From positions 45,833,682 to 45,897,681 of the forward strand of contig CM054141.1 of assembly GCA_028751875.1 (NCBI GenBank): DNA of 64,000 bases, written 5' to 3'. Under the pieces are notes generated by a model, which made no database searches, was not told the DNA's origin, and saw nothing but the letters and a program-made list of their open reading frames with translations. This DNA comes from Rapana venosa (lineage: Eukaryota; Mollusca; Gastropoda; Neogastropoda; Muricidae). Made by a program: the position numbers and the translations under genes. Below, piece by piece: positions 29,250 through 41,282 of this stretch; positions within the stretch are counted from its first letter, which is position 1, and each line of letters begins with the position of its first letter.

Positions 29250-32200
29250 TGGACTTGTCAGGATTATTACTGTCAAACAACAAACAAGGGGGATAATGGA
29301 ATTCTGCTTGAATGATGTTCTCTGACTTGAACTGTTGGTGTCACCCAGTTTAACATTCTGTGTTCAGAATGCATTGTATAACAAATCTCAGCAGTTTCTG
29401 TGCTCTTTGTGTGTGTGTGAGTGTGTGTGTGTCATAATTTGATTTTGGTCTCGTGGTTTTCAAACTCGAAAGCCTATCCAGAGTTGGAATTCATGCACAT
29501 GAAGGGCTATTTTGCATACCCTATGCAAACATGAAACTGATTTACATGCACATGTAAATGAATGTGTTTGTGCACTCTTTTATACAAACATTCAAAAAGC
29601 AAAAGGTGGTACATTGAAAAAAATGAACAGAAAAAAAACTGAAGCAATTTCTCAGTAGCTTGCTTCTTGTAGAGGACAGGTATGAATATGCAGCAGAAAA
29701 TGTCACAGATCTGAATTGTCAGTTTCTTGTTTTGTACTTAATGAAATGTGCATTTCTTTTTTGTTGCTTGATGTGGAAATCAGGAACAATCAAGATTTGA
29801 TGTGTTGATGTCAGTACATTGATCAAAGTACCTTCATTAATGAGTTATGTATTGTAAATGAGATATGCATATTTCTTTGATGATAATGAAGCAAACTTTG
29901 TATCAATAATGATTTCATGCATTTGTGACTTACCCTATGCTCATTTTTATGCATTTACTCGAGTCTGTACAAAAATGATTAAGTTCACACTGACAAATTG
30001 TTTTTGTTTTGTTATGGTAGTTAAAAAGAATTTCATTTTTATAAAAGTGTTCAATCAAAATGTTCATCACTCAGATTTTAGTTAGTTCATTGTTTGTTTG
30101 TTGTGTTTTTTTCGTTAAAGACATATTTGCAAGATGAGCTATTTTTATACAATCAAAAGAAGTAAATTCTTCATTTCCCATGGTCACTTCATCTGAAAAA
30201 TAACACCCTACAAACCAGCCAAACAAACCAAAAAGTGCTCTACTACTTATTGTTTTCTTCTGGGATTACTTTTTCTTCATTCGAAGAGAAGCTATGTTCG
30301 TACAAATGATTGTTGTGGACAACGTGGCAGATTGTTTCATAGACCAGAAAAAGACATTCAGAATTTCAAAATCGTCGGTGGTTTTCATTTTTCCCAGAAT
30401 TTTCAACCTGAAAATTTGATAGGATGATGTCGTCATGTCTATGAATTGCAATTTTTCAGAAACTGCTGGATGAATTTCTGCAAACCTGGACCCATACATA
30501 GATCTGAGTCGTTATGAAGATAGTGATTATTCATTTTGGACTAGACTTTTATTCCAGATTTAAACATTGAGGACATTGGGCTGGTATTTGGCTCAGTCCT
30601 TTAGAACTATTTCAATGCTGTTTAGATATGAGTAAAAGTTATCATACAGTTTAAGGCTAGACTTTTATTCAGTTGAAATATGAACAAAACAGATATAGTT
30701 GAAGACTTTCCTAAAGTCAGACCTCTCAAAGATTGACTTGACTTATCCCTTGCTTCATTGAGGAGTCGTTAATGCACCACTCTAAAATTTTCAGGTGTGG
30801 TGTATTGGGCAGGTTCAATTGAACCTGGCAGAGCCCACCCCTCTCCAGGTTGTAGATTGCTTGCTAGGTGTGTTGGTGCCATGCACACATACCCCTGGTC
30901 ACTAGTGCCCTACTCTTTATGAAAAAAAGATGCACAAGAATATATGCACGTGTTTGCACAAAGAACTTTTTGTTAAAGACTTGCTGGGGACTGAGTTGAA
31001 ACTTACGTAAACCTGGGCAAAAATCCCCTCAAAATGCACACTTGATTAAGCAGTGGCTTTAGCCGACACCCTTTGTTACTTGCCGTCAGATCACAAATTT
31101 GAGGCTCGAACCATTAGACTGTTCCAACCTCCTCTACAAGCTTATTTTGGATTGCATATCAATGGCGTGGGTGTTATGTAAGAAGGGTAAAAAAAAAAAA
31201 ACACCAAAAAGAAACAATGCAGAATTTTTAAAAGATCATTTGAAGTAATAACATGTATAGTGATAATGGTATGCATGTTTTGGTTTTTTGAGTGATGTGT
31301 TTGCTTCAAAGAGACAAGTTGACGTTAACAGAGAAGAAAATAAAACTCCAAAAAAAATTTTTTTTTTCAAAAGGAAAGGTTTTTAGGGGTGAACTTTCTT
31401 GTTCTATCTGACTTTGAAACAGTGGGCAGAACTAATGGACAATTATGGAACAATATTTACAGTGAATTGATAGTTTTTGTAAGTGCATGTGTAAATTATG
31501 TTATGCATATATCACCTGCTGTCACCCCTCCCTCACCCATTCCCATTGTTCAGTGTCTGTCTGTGTAGTATATTTTGATGAAAATGAATAGTGTCCATGT
31601 GATGCATTCTCTCTATTGATTTGTGATGCATTTGTTTCTGTTTATAATCATCCAAGACTGACCCAAATGAAATTGAATGGTAAAGGTATTCAGATGGACC
31701 AGGGCTTGAAACTGGAAGTTGGGTTAAACATTGGTTTTCAAGGCATAGTTTTCTAATAAATAATGTGTGCATTCCTCTGTAGCAAAGCCTGTGTTACTTT
31801 GAACCCTGAACACAAGACTGAAACAAGTGTGTATTGCATGGAAAACAACACAGTAATGCTGATTTTTGTTTTGTTTTGTTGTTTGTGGTTGAGGGAGCCA
31901 TAAAATGAATGAATAAAAAAATTGTGGTCCTGTGATGATAAAAAAAAAATGTTCCTGAGGTACTTTCTTTTGAATTGATATCAAATGACACTAGGTTTTA
32001 ATGAACGAATTAAATTTATTCAGATCAGCATCACTTTCTTTTTGCTGGTGTGTGTTTATGCATGTTTGTGGGGAAAATGTTACACATAAAAAAACACACT
32101 TGCATGGTTTGTTTCCATTACTTATGCCTCATGTACAGAAGATATTCATAGGCCCAAAACAGGCAGGAAATCAAAGATCCTAATTGTCCTGATATGTTCA

Positions 32201-32759
32201 TTGTTCACTAGATATTCATTTGGTTAAGATTTTTGTCTTTTATTACAAAGAATTTACTTTTTAAAATGAAATTGAAGAATTCCTACAAAGAGGATGTCAT
32301 ACTTGCTCTTATTAGTGGCCAAGTGCAAGTCTTTTTGTCCATCCTGTTTTCAACACCACCATTCATTGTCTGACATGATCAGATGCAGTAATAAGATTTT
32401 GGCTGTATCTTTTGGCAAGATTAAAAATAAGTCAGCATCTTTTTTTTTTCTTTTTTTTTTTAACATTTCAAGAAAATCAACATAACTTGGTAAAATATAT
32501 CAGAGATGGCAAACATGTTTTGAAAAGTAGAAGAGTCAAAAAAAGTTTATGAATAGGACTATACATTAATGCTAACTCATGTTCGAGTACAGAGATCAGT
32601 TAAAAAAAAAAATCAATTTAAACTTGAAAACCTCATGGCTGTGACTACTGCAAGCAGCAAAAGTAAATATAAGATGTATAGAAACAGTTGAGAAGTCATA
32701 TGCACAGAGATGTATAACACTAAAATAAAGCAAACATGATAAAGGTGTACATTTTAGTT

Positions 32760-32900
32760 CATTTATGAGGTTCTAGGTTCGATTCTCAGCCTTGCCCTTT
32801 CTTTCCAGTTTGATGGGAAAATCAAACTGAATGTCATGTCTTTCAGAGGAAACTCTAAGCCAGTCAGACCCATGTGCTTACTGACTTGTGCACATCAAAA
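32760..32900 (+). mobile_element. SINE remnant with alternative tRNA-like head (family A2)
   Basis: B box in 'ctaggttcgattctcagcct', followed by 'gccctttctttccagtttga' and a family A-like central block 'gtctttcagaggaaactcta'. The same head, in reverse orientation, is joined to a clear family A body at 42178-42525. Confidence 0.5.
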
Positions 32901-33547
32901 CAATCCATGACAGTTGAAAATCTAAAGAACAAGGAGGTACCTCCCAACTGTCCTGGCAAACTTGGTGGGTGCAATGTGTCGGTCAGATTGCAGATGAAAT
33001 ATTAACTCAACCAATCCTCCACTAGGGCCCCAGTGTCCAACATAGAAAAATATAAAGAATTGATTGAAATAGATTGTGAATGATTTTTTCCTGAGGAGTA
33101 AGAAAGACTTGTTTTCTAGCAATAAGTGTAAACAAAAGAATCTTTGTCTGCAGTTAAACACATAATCAATTTGTAATTAAAGTAGATTTTTAAAAGTTTC
33201 AAAATGATCCTTGGAACTATCATGTTTTTCTCATGATTAAGATTGAACAAGATTCATTTTATCTAGAACAGAGGGCAGATAAACTCAAATGTACTCTCTA
33301 TTAAAATGGATTTGGGATGGACTGCTCACAACTTTGAACCTAGGTATATAGAAGAGCAGCATTTTATATTGCTTGTTGAAGCAGGGGATGATTTTTCACT
33401 GTGACAAGTTGTCACTAAATGAAAATTGTACCTCACAGGTTACAGATGGATTACCTGCTTTTGTTTTGTTTCGCCTAGACATAGCATGGTCATTGTTTTC
33501 CTTGCTCAGAATGCAGGAAACAGTACTCTCAGTTTTGCAAAATGAAA

Positions 33548-33665
33548 GCAGGTTTTCTCATACTAAAATTTCAAACAGTAAAACAAGAAAAAAACCTGTC
33601 ATTTTGCAGGTTTTCTTATACTAAAATATTCAAATAATAAAACAAGAAAAAAAACCCTGTCAGTT
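33548..33665 (+). repeat. 58-bp tandem duplication
   Basis: The unit 'gcaggttttct(c/t)atactaaaat' through 'aacaagaaaaaaa(a)cc(c)tgtca' occurs twice, at 33548 and 33606, with few differences. Confidence 0.8.
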
Positions 33666-35474
33666 TGATCTAGAGCTAAATGAATGTTGATCATTTTGAT
33701 TCCCTACGTATCATTTATATTAATATTTGAAATTTTTACATAGCCATCAAAATGGAATAACATTATTTTACATTGGTTTGGTACAAAGCTGAAAGCCATT
33801 CTTCAAAGCAATCTGCTAAGTATATGGTTGACAGTATGTTTGGGTAAAAGTGGTAAGGGTTTGGCAATAACTTTTGTTAGGGTATTTCATTAACGTTATA
33901 TTTATATAGTTTATCATTTGAGATTGTTTTGTTCTTTTTTGCTGTGATAATTTTGATTATGCATTTAAAGATTTCTGTTTTTGTAGTAAGGAAGATTTGT
34001 ATCTATGAACAAAGCCTATGCATTGAATAGCAGTCTGACACACCCATGATAGCGGAATTGATTCTAAATTTTATATATTGTATATTTTGTGATGTCTAAA
34101 TCGGTAAGGGGTTGTACTTAAGTACTGGCAGCTTTTTTTTCCTCTCCTTTTATGGACATTTTAACATTTGTTGTATTCATGTATCACTGCTTTTTTTTGC
34201 ACCCAAATGTTAGTAACTAGTAAGGGTAGGCATCGATTTGCTCTTTCACTCTCGGAAGCTATGAAATTTGTTTGTGCCGATACATATGTGTAGTTCTTTT
34301 ACATGGTTATGTCTTAGTGTGCTGTCAGATAGAATACTTGCATCCTGTTGGGTAACAATTTAAGTTTACTGGTATTTTTTATTTCATGTAATTTGTTGTG
34401 TTATTGTACAGATAGCATTTTGTTCAATACCAACTGCTGACCTTTGTCTGTCAGGGATTAAAATTTTTTTTTTTTTAAACCCGACGTCAGAGTTACTGTT
34501 GACTTTTACAAATGTGTGTCAGTTACTGTTGCCCATGATAAATATTCATGCAAGGAAAGAAAGAGACAAACACAGCAGCAAGGCAAATGTGTGGTTGAAA
34601 CAGATTTGTAATGTTTGGAGGAAACATAGCGGAGATAAAGTGTTCTGTTGTATGTTGTTAAACTGTTTTTGTCATGATGTGAAGAAATGTAGTACTGCTG
34701 TAGTCTCAAAGTGTATAATTTTGACAATTTTTTCTGCATTTGTTTTAAAGATATGAACAGATCTGTAATATAATGACTAGAATTATGAGCCGAGTATTGA
34801 TGTTGAGACTGTTTATAGCGATTAGAAAGGTCAGTCTGATTTTGTTTGCTTCCCACCCCCCCAGAGAAAAATAAAATTAAGACTTTTAACAACTCCCTTT
34901 CAAGTGCGATTTTTATGTTTCTTCTTCTCTTCTGTCTTGTAAGAGTGATTGCTGTATAGTTTGTTTACTCTCTCATTCTCCCTTTATCTTACAGGTAAGA
35001 TTCACTTCAGCTCTTCACATTCTGATTCACTTTGAATTTTTCGATTGTTGTCAAGTGGATATATCTTATCATCTGGGGCCACAACATGAATGAATAGTGC
35101 ATACAAACAAAACAGTACCACACCAAGCCAAATTCTCTTTCAGAAACCTACCCAATATCCCCACTCCACCCACTTGCGCATGCACACACGCACATAACAT
35201 TTATAACATTACTCTAAATCATGGCTTCATGCATAAATCCAGGAAATGCTTTATTAACCAATGAGGTAACCAATACTGCAAGTTTCTGCAGAACACTTGA
35301 AGACGGTCCTAGAAACATCACTGGCATAGACCCCCCATCCTCCACATTCTAAAGAAACTGGTGCAGGGCATACAGTGCAGTGGAGTGATGCTGCCAGGTT
35401 CTATCGGAGAAATGACAATAGCCTGAAAAACCTGAAGGTCCTTTTTTGTGAGTTTCACTCGAAGATTAGCTCTC

Positions 35475-35868
35475 TGTGTGTTCCCTTACAGGAAGGGGTA
35501 TGTAAGTACCTGGTCTTCTTCTGTGCTTGTAATTTAGAAGCAGGTCTGCCTACTGGCCTCAGCCGACACATTCCAACTTCAGAGCAACTCATTTCATTGA
35601 AAGGGTTGCATGCTTGGTATATTTGTGTTTCCATTACCCACCAAATGCTGACAGGCTCTTTAACGTGCATATTTTATCTTCTCCATGTGTTTTTTTCTTG
35701 AAGGGAATTAGGGCACTGGCAGGTTTACACTTCAGGTTCACATGGGAGATCATAAAAATTCCCACTCTTAATTCACCAGACGCTAAGATCTGAACCTGCA
35801 ACTTCATGGACCTAAGGAATTGAAGTCAAATGGTTTTAAGTTAACCACTCAGCTTCAGTGTTCATCCA
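35475..35868 (-). mobile_element. SINE family B, full-length copy
   Basis: On the minus strand the tRNA-like head lies at 35770-35868 (A box in 'agctgagtggttaacttaaa', B box near 'gcaggttcagatc'). It is followed by the body with 'gcactggcaggtttacactt' and 'ctctttaacgtgcatatttt' (plus-strand spelling), and it ends near 'ctggcctcagccgacacatt'. This is the same plan as 3005-3362. Confidence 0.7.
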
Positions 35869-35934
35869 CTTACATTAAAATGGCTTCAAAGGAAAAGTAA
35901 TCTGTAATGTGTGTTTCAAGAGATGTGAAGAGTG

Positions 35935-36135
35935 CTATAAATGTGGATCAGTGGATTGAAGGTCTTGAGGCAACACATTCATCTAGAAAGTGAAGTTACA
36001 GGTCTAATCCCTGTTTCCAATGGAACAGTTCCTCCATCCACTTCAGTGGTCTAGGTGCTAGTCTTTCAGATGAGATGAAAAACTGAGGTGCAAACATTTA
36101 GCACTTTACATAAGAACTCACACCAACAAGAGAGT
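35935..36135 (+). mobile_element. SINE-like element with a third head type
   Basis: A tRNA-like start ('tggatcagtggattgaaggt') and 'acaggtctaatccctg' B box-like sequence are followed by 'gtctttcagatgagatgaaa', the same central block seen in family A. The 3' part is not clear. Confidence 0.4.
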
Positions 36136-36339
36136 TACCCTTTGCCACAAGGAAACATGTACATGCAGTCAGGAAAATTGATCCCCCCAAAAAAGAAAAG
36201 AAAAAAAAAGGTGACACTGTTCTGGTAGCATCACCGTCTCTCCCCCCAGGGTGAGCAGCCCAAATTGCATGCAGAGAAATCAGCCATGCAGAAAACCATA
36301 AATGGTACACAACATCACAAGACAATACAATAATAGGTA

Positions 36340-36545
36340 AAAAAGGTAAAGGTAAGGGTCCCAAACTATAAGCTAGGAGCGAGTCAGAGACTACTCCTAG
36401 GCCACATATAGGCGGTCGCCCATCTCCTCTCCCTCGCTGCTTACCTTCCGACCTAAAAGGGCACGGTTACTCCATTCGCGGAAATGGGAACTGTCTGAAG
36501 CCAAGGCGCAAACTGTTACCCATCCACTTAACCACTCAGTTGCTT
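36340..36545. repeat. Possible dispersed repeat, unclassified
   Basis: A block that is less AT-rich than its surroundings, from about 'ggtaagggtcccaaactata' to 'cttaaccactcagttgctta'. The right end resembles the complement of a tRNA-like SINE head. No second copy in the window confirms it. Confidence 0.25.
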
Positions 36546-36699
36546 AATTCTGGAGGTTTTATGTATGTTATTACTCCATTAATAGCAAGTCTCACTGACT
36601 AAAATTCAGGTCAATCTGATTTGTTCCGAAAGAACCGGAAGATTTACTTTTGTATCATCAAATTGTTTCATCCTGATTTTTTTTTGTTTTCCTTCTCTT

Positions 36700-36780
36700 G
36701 TAACCAATGGTGGGAGTTTTGTATATGCGACAGTTTGCCCAAAATTAAGGTAGCCACATTCTGATTGCAGGGATGTCTAC
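36700..36780 (-). mobile_element. SINE family B fragment
   Basis: 'tgggagttttgtatatgcga', then 'aaattaaggtagccacattc'. It immediately precedes the family A copy at 36780-37105, so two SINEs lie end to end. Confidence 0.55.
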
Positions 36781-37105
36781 ACATGACACCCATGTACATG
36801 CATTTCTTTTTTTTTCCTTTCCAATTTTGTCATTTGTTCTACCAACACGGAATGGCCTACTCTTCCAAGAGGCAGAGCAGATTTTAAACATCATACATGT
36901 GTGCAAGGTGGTCTGTGTGCATTCATACACGGGTCCTGGGTTATAGTCTCATCCAACAGACTTTTGGAGGAAATGGGAGTTTATACTGATGTTGAGTCCA
37001 GAGGAAAAAAACCCTTGAACTGGGGTCTCGGAGGCGGCTTGAACCTGTGTCATCTGACAGCTAGCTCCACCTCTAACCACTACGCTTTCCTAGCCCCCAG
37101 CTCTG
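36780..37105 (-). mobile_element. SINE family A copy
   Basis: It contains 'caacacggaatggcctactc', 'gggttatagtctcatccaac', 'acttttggaggaaatgggag' and a right-hand tRNA-like head ('ggcttgaacctgtgtcatct'). It is more diverged than the copy at 44895-45240. Confidence 0.65.
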
Positions 37106-37479
37106 GAGTTGTCACATCTGGTGTATACATTACACTCCCCCCCCCCCCCCACTTGAGACTTTAGTGACACCAATTAATGCATTTATGGTTGATCTTGTAT
37201 ATATTATACACATTTATCCCCCCTTTGAGACTTAAGCTATTAAGCTATACCAATAAATATGGATGGTTACAAACTCTCATAAAGCCATATGTTCTGCTCT
37301 CTATATATATACAATTAAAAATGTTAAAAAGCACAGTGCCACACTGGCTTTAGAATTTCATCTTAACCTCTCACTACAGCATTGTATACTCTCGTATATA
37401 TACAAGAGGCAACTAAAAACAAAGTGTCGAAGAGTCTCTTTTGTGCTGGATCTGGAGAGCTCCAATCTAAACTTTCAAC

Positions 37480-37491
37480 AAGAGCAACAAA
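37480..37491 (-). repeat. Target-site duplication, 3' side of the LINE
   Basis: AAGAGCAACAAA (plus strand) directly flanks the LINE 3' end and is identical to 40689-40700. Confidence 0.85.
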
Positions 37492-37497
37492 CTTGAC

Positions 37498-39457
37498 TTA
37501 TGCCTCTTGGTTCCTTGGGGAACATAGGGCTGCAACAACACCCCTCCAACGAACTTGGTTTTGGGAGATCCTCTTCAGCTCGGCCCATGTCATTCCGGCT
37601 GCCTTTGTTTCTTCGTCAACACTTCTGCGCCAGGTCTGCTTTGGTCGACCAACTTTCCTCTTCCCTTGTGGATTCCAGTCAACGGCCTGTCTGGTGACAC
37701 TTGACGCCGGCTTGCGGAGTGTATGGCCGATCCATCCCCACTTCCTTTGTTTAATAATGGACTCGATTGGGGTTTGTCTGGTCCTGTCCCACAGTTGTTT
37801 GTTGGATATGACTTCCTGAGGCATTTGTTGGTAAAAGACTGGAGTTTGTGGGTGTTGGTTTTTGTTACCCGCCAGGTTTCTGAGCAATAAAGTAGGACCG
37901 ATTTTACATTGGTGTTGTAGATCCGAATCTTGTTTTGAAATGAGAGGGCTGTTGGCCTCCAAATTGGCCGAAGGGTGTTGAAGGCATGACAGGCTTTGTT
38001 GATTCGGCACTTGATGTCTTCATCTGTTCCCCCATCTTTACTGACGACACTGCCCAGGTAAATAAACTTGCTGACTTCCTTGATGGTTTCTTACTGCAGT
38101 CACACTGGGTCATGTGTTTTGTTGTTCACCCTCATGACCTACGTCTTGCCGATGTTGATTTGGAGGCCAGTCTTTTCAGCTTCTTCAGCAACACGACAGA
38201 GCTTCTCTTGTGTGTCTTGTTGCCTGCGGGAGAGAAGGCTAATGTCGTCTGCAAAGTCCAGGTCTTCCAGCTGCTTCATGAGGGTCCACTGTATGCCGAT
38301 TCTCCTGCCTGCTGTGGCCTGCCGCATTATCCAGTCAACCACCAACAGGAAGATGGTTGGCGACAACAGACAGCCCTGATGAAACCCGGTCTGTACGGAG
38401 TAGGGTTCCGTCAGTTTCCCTTCATGGATGACTTGACAGGTGGCATCTTCATATAGCTGCTGGATGATGGTGATGAACTTTGGTTGGAAAGCCGTAGTGA
38501 TGCATCAGTTTCCAAATGACATTTCTGTCGACGCTGTCAAATGCCTTCTGGAAGTCGACAACGACTGAATATAGGGGGGTCTGCCATTCCAGGGACTGCT
38601 CAATGATGATGCGCATTGTGGTGATTTGATCCCTGCATGATCTGTCTTGCCTAAAGCCTGCCTGTTCATCCCGAAGTGTCTTGTCCAGTGCTGTCTTCAG
38701 TCTGTCTAGCATGATCCTTGTCAGCACTTTCCCTGGGATGGACAGTAGCATGATTCCTCTCCAGTTGTTGCAGGAGGACAGGTCCCCTTTCTTTGGCAGC
38801 TTTATGATGGCCTTTCTTCCAGTCTTCTGGTACACTCTCTTGCTCCCAGATCTTGTGTAGGAGTGGGTATAACATCTCAGTGGAAGTTTGGATGTCTGCC
38901 TTCAGTGCTTCAGGTGGTATACCGTCTGGGCCTGCTGCTTTGCCTGATTTGAGTGACTTTATGGCTTTGGTGATCTCATTCTTGGTAGGGGGGCTGGTGT
39001 TGATGCCAAGGATTTCAGTAGGTGGGGGAATGTCTGGCGGCACGGGTGGTGCAGGTCTGTTGAGCGTTTCTTTGAAGTGCTCTGCCCATCTTGCTCTCTG
39101 GTCCTCCTCACCTGGAATGGTATTGCCATTCTTATCTTTGACAGGGCAGCTAGGTTTGCTGTTTTTTCCTGAGAGAGTTCTCGTGATCTCATACAGTCTC
39201 TTCATATTTCTTTGGCCTGCTGCAGTCTCTGCTTCCTGAGTCAGTCCCTCAATGTATTTTCTCTTGTCTTTTCTCGCACTTCTCTTTACTGCCCGTTTTT
39301 GTCCCAGTAGCATGCTTGCAGTTCCTGCTTCTTTTCTTGATCTTGTGTTCAGTTGATCTGATCTTTCAGCTGTTTTCTCTCGGTGATCAGTGCCCATGTT
39401 TCTGTTGTCAGCCACTCCTTGTATTTTCTTGTTTTCTTTCCCAGTACTGTTTGGCAT
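37498..39457 (-). pseudogene. LINE reverse transcriptase and C-terminal region (broken)
   Basis: Frames 39457-38666, 38835-38449, 38366-38139 and 38010-37498 contain successive parts of a LINE reverse transcriptase: SGKAAGPDGIPPEALK, then VVVDFQKAFDSVDR, then FADDISLLS (the catalytic YADD-type motif, about 38244-38255), and a basic C-terminal segment ending near 37498. Changes of frame fall near 39355, 38830, 38460 and 38130. Long frames on the opposite strand are shadows of this region. Confidence 0.85.
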
Positions 39458-40507
39458 GCTGTCTTCCAGGTCTCACGCAGACTCTGCCATTGTTCTTCAA
39501 CTGTTTCCTCTGGCAGCTGGGAAAGCACACTGAAGTTGTTCCTCAGTTCGAGCCTGAATTCTTCTATTTTTTCTCTTTCCTTCAGGCTTTGCACGTTGAA
39601 CTTGTGTGATGGTCTTCCTGCCCGGTCGATGTAGGCTTTGAGCTTGGTCTTGAGGATGGCAACAACAAAAAGATGGTCTGATGCTGCATCTGCTCCGCGC
39701 TTCACCCCGACATCATGCAGGCTCCTTCTCCACTTTCGCCCGATGGTGATGTGGTCAATCTGGTTTTTGGTCTTGCCAATTGGGGAAGTCCATGTGGTCT
39801 TGTGGACTTTCTTGTGGGGAAAGATGGTGCCTCCAATGACCAGGTCGTTGAAAATGCAGAATTCTGTTAAAAGTTCTCCATTTTCATTTTGTTCTCCAGT
39901 GCCATGTCTGCCCATGATCAGTTCTCTGTTTGTGTTGTCTGTCACCACTTTGGCATTCATGTCTCCCATTAGTATTTTTAGGTCCCTCTTTGGTGCTTTG
40001 TCCATGATGGTCTGGACTTGTTCGAAGAAGTTTTTCGAAGAAGTTTTCTTTATCTTCTAACTCTGCTGTATTTGTTGGAGCATAGCACTGAAGGATGGTA
40101 AACTTTCTGCCTTTTGAGTTGAAGCGTGCTGTGAGGATCCGTGGTGACACTGGTTCCCAGGACAGCAGTGCTTGCATTGCTTCGGGTCTCATCAGCAGCG
40201 CTACTCCTTGTGTGTGGGGCTGGCCTTCTTCCTGTCCAGAGTAGATGATAGTGTCTCCACTTGCAAGTTTTGTCTGCCCGGTTCCATTCCATCTGGTCTC
40301 GCACAGGCCAAGGATCTTTAGGTTGTACCTGTGCATTTCTCTACACACCTGTGCTGTTTTTCCAGTTCCGTACAGGGTTCTGATGTTCCAGGTCCCTATC
40401 CTGGTTGTTGACTTGGTTGTTAGAAGAGTTGTCGGCGCACTGGCTTCCCGAAGGCTTTCACCAGCACGCGTCATAGGCTCTACCAGAGAGGACTGTTCCC
40501 CAACCAT
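39349..40507 (-). pseudogene. LINE endonuclease domain (broken)
   Basis: Two overlapping frames (40507-39884 and 40005-39349) hold the APE-type endonuclease signature in order: GTWNIRTLY, LCETRWNG, an ILQCYAPTN block, GDMNAKV and a final ASDHLFV. These carry the catalytic Asn, Glu, Asp/Asn and Asp-His residues of the family. The break between the two frames coincides with the 13-bp direct duplication at 40021-40046, which alone accounts for the shift. Confidence 0.85.
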
Positions 40508-40688
40508 GTCGCTTGTAAGAGGTAATGTTGCAGTTTCCGTAACAAACTAGTTTTTAAGTGAATGGGTCATTAGCCCAATGCACAACCCCCAACCTGGAGG
40601 ACCCGGGTGCATCGTTTAGTCTGGCTCCTCCCCCACAGACCTGTTGAGCATGGTTGAACCTGCCAGAGGCCGAAGCCCCTGCCCACAT

Positions 40689-40700
40689 AAGAGCAACAAA
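40689..40700 (-). repeat. Target-site duplication, 5' side of the LINE
   Basis: AAGAGCAACAAA (plus strand), identical to 37480-37491. It lies 21 bp beyond the stop codon (40722-40724) of the Bud23-like gene. Confidence 0.85.
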
Positions 40701-40721
40701 GGGAAGAAATATTTTATATGC

Positions 40722-41282
40722 CTACGATTTCTTGTTAAACAAAACCAAAAACAATTTCCTGCCCCTGTCTAAATGTGGATAATCAGAAACTATTGCCCCT
40801 TTAAAATAATTCTGAGCCTGTAGGATGATTTTACTAACGTCATTAGAATTCCTTGGATAAAACTGAATTCCAGCTTTCCCTCCTGGCTTCAAAACAAAGC
40901 TGAGAGAACGAAAAAAGTTCTGCAAAATGTTTCTAGAGTTCTGAGGAACACATAACCACTGCAAGAAAGAAATGGAAATAGCCACATCAAAAGTGCTTTC
41001 TTTAAAACAAAGTCCATTAGAGACATCTGTTCTCACAACATGGGTATTGTGAGGAGGCAAATAACTGCTGCATGCTTTGTTTTGGACAACAGAAAGGGCC
41101 TGTAAGTCTAGATCCACACCAGTGACGCAGAATCCTTTGAAACAAGGAATGGTCATGCTCCACCCATGTCCACACCCAATGTCTAACATCAAACAGCCTG
41201 CACTTTCTTCTAGCACAATATCCATCAAGCACAGCAATCTTTCTGTCAGTTCTTGCTGGATTCGCTCACACTTTTCAAACAA
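40722..41282 (-). CDS. Bud23/WBSCR22-like SAM-dependent methyltransferase, intronless, short C-terminus
   Basis: 186 codons from ATG at 41280-41282 to TAG at 40722-40724. The frame has SAM motif I (MLDIGCGHGW, residues 32-41), a motif II-like acidic position (GVDLD), the SISFLQWLC block and QFYPRNS...DYPHLDRGRKLFLVLF. The block order matches Bud23/WBSCR22, which N7-methylates a guanine of 18S rRNA together with TRM112. Two things are odd. The usual basic C-terminal extension of about 60 residues is missing. Upstream, another frame (41766-41275) ends in a GGFRRRPEL segment that resembles the usual Bud23 N-terminus, so a one-base shift near 41300-41340 probably splits the true frame. It may be a diverged paralogue, a retrocopy or a damaged gene. 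The LINE has landed in its 3' flank. Confidence 0.65.
   Translation of the reverse strand: MFEKCERIQQELTERLLCLMDIVLEESAGCLMLDIGCGHGWSMTIPCFKGFCVTGVDLDLQALSVVQNKACSSYLPPHNTHVVRTDVSNGLCFKESTFDVAISISFLQWLCVPQNSRNILQNFFRSLSFVLKPGGKAGIQFYPRNSNDVSKIILQAQNYFKGAIVSDYPHLDRGRKLFLVLFNKKS

Larger units (their letters stand above)
29250..35470 (+). other. SMAD 3' region and intergenic spacer
   Basis: No coding exon is recognised. The DNA is AT-rich and relatively poor in repeats compared with the rest of the window, which would fit a long 3' UTR. AATAAA hexamers lie near 31333, 31908 and 34868, and none can be preferred. The stretch holds a SINE remnant at 32760-32900 and a 58-bp tandem duplication at 33548-33665. 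Confidence 0.45.
37492..40688 (-). mobile_element. Non-LTR retrotransposon (LINE), 3.2 kb, apparently full length but frameshifted
   Basis: The element is bounded by a perfect 12-bp duplication (37480-37491 and 40689-40700). Read on the minus strand it has a 5' leader of about 180 bp, an apurinic-type endonuclease, a reverse transcriptase and a C-terminal region (WGWIGHTLRK, then GKRKVGRPKQTWRR). The 3' UTR after the last stop is only a few bases long and there is no poly(A) tail. This plan fits RTE-like LINEs of animals; the exact clade needs a phylogeny. At least five frame breaks separate the blocks, one of them caused by a 13-bp tandem duplication at 40021-40046. The intact duplication suggests a fairly recent insertion, yet the copy could not make a working protein as written. 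Confidence 0.88.

Noticed and set aside
38853..40550. Plus-strand frames of 80-156 codons between 37.4 and 40.5 kb
   Set aside because: They are antisense shadows of the LINE endonuclease and reverse transcriptase, which read clearly on the minus strand.
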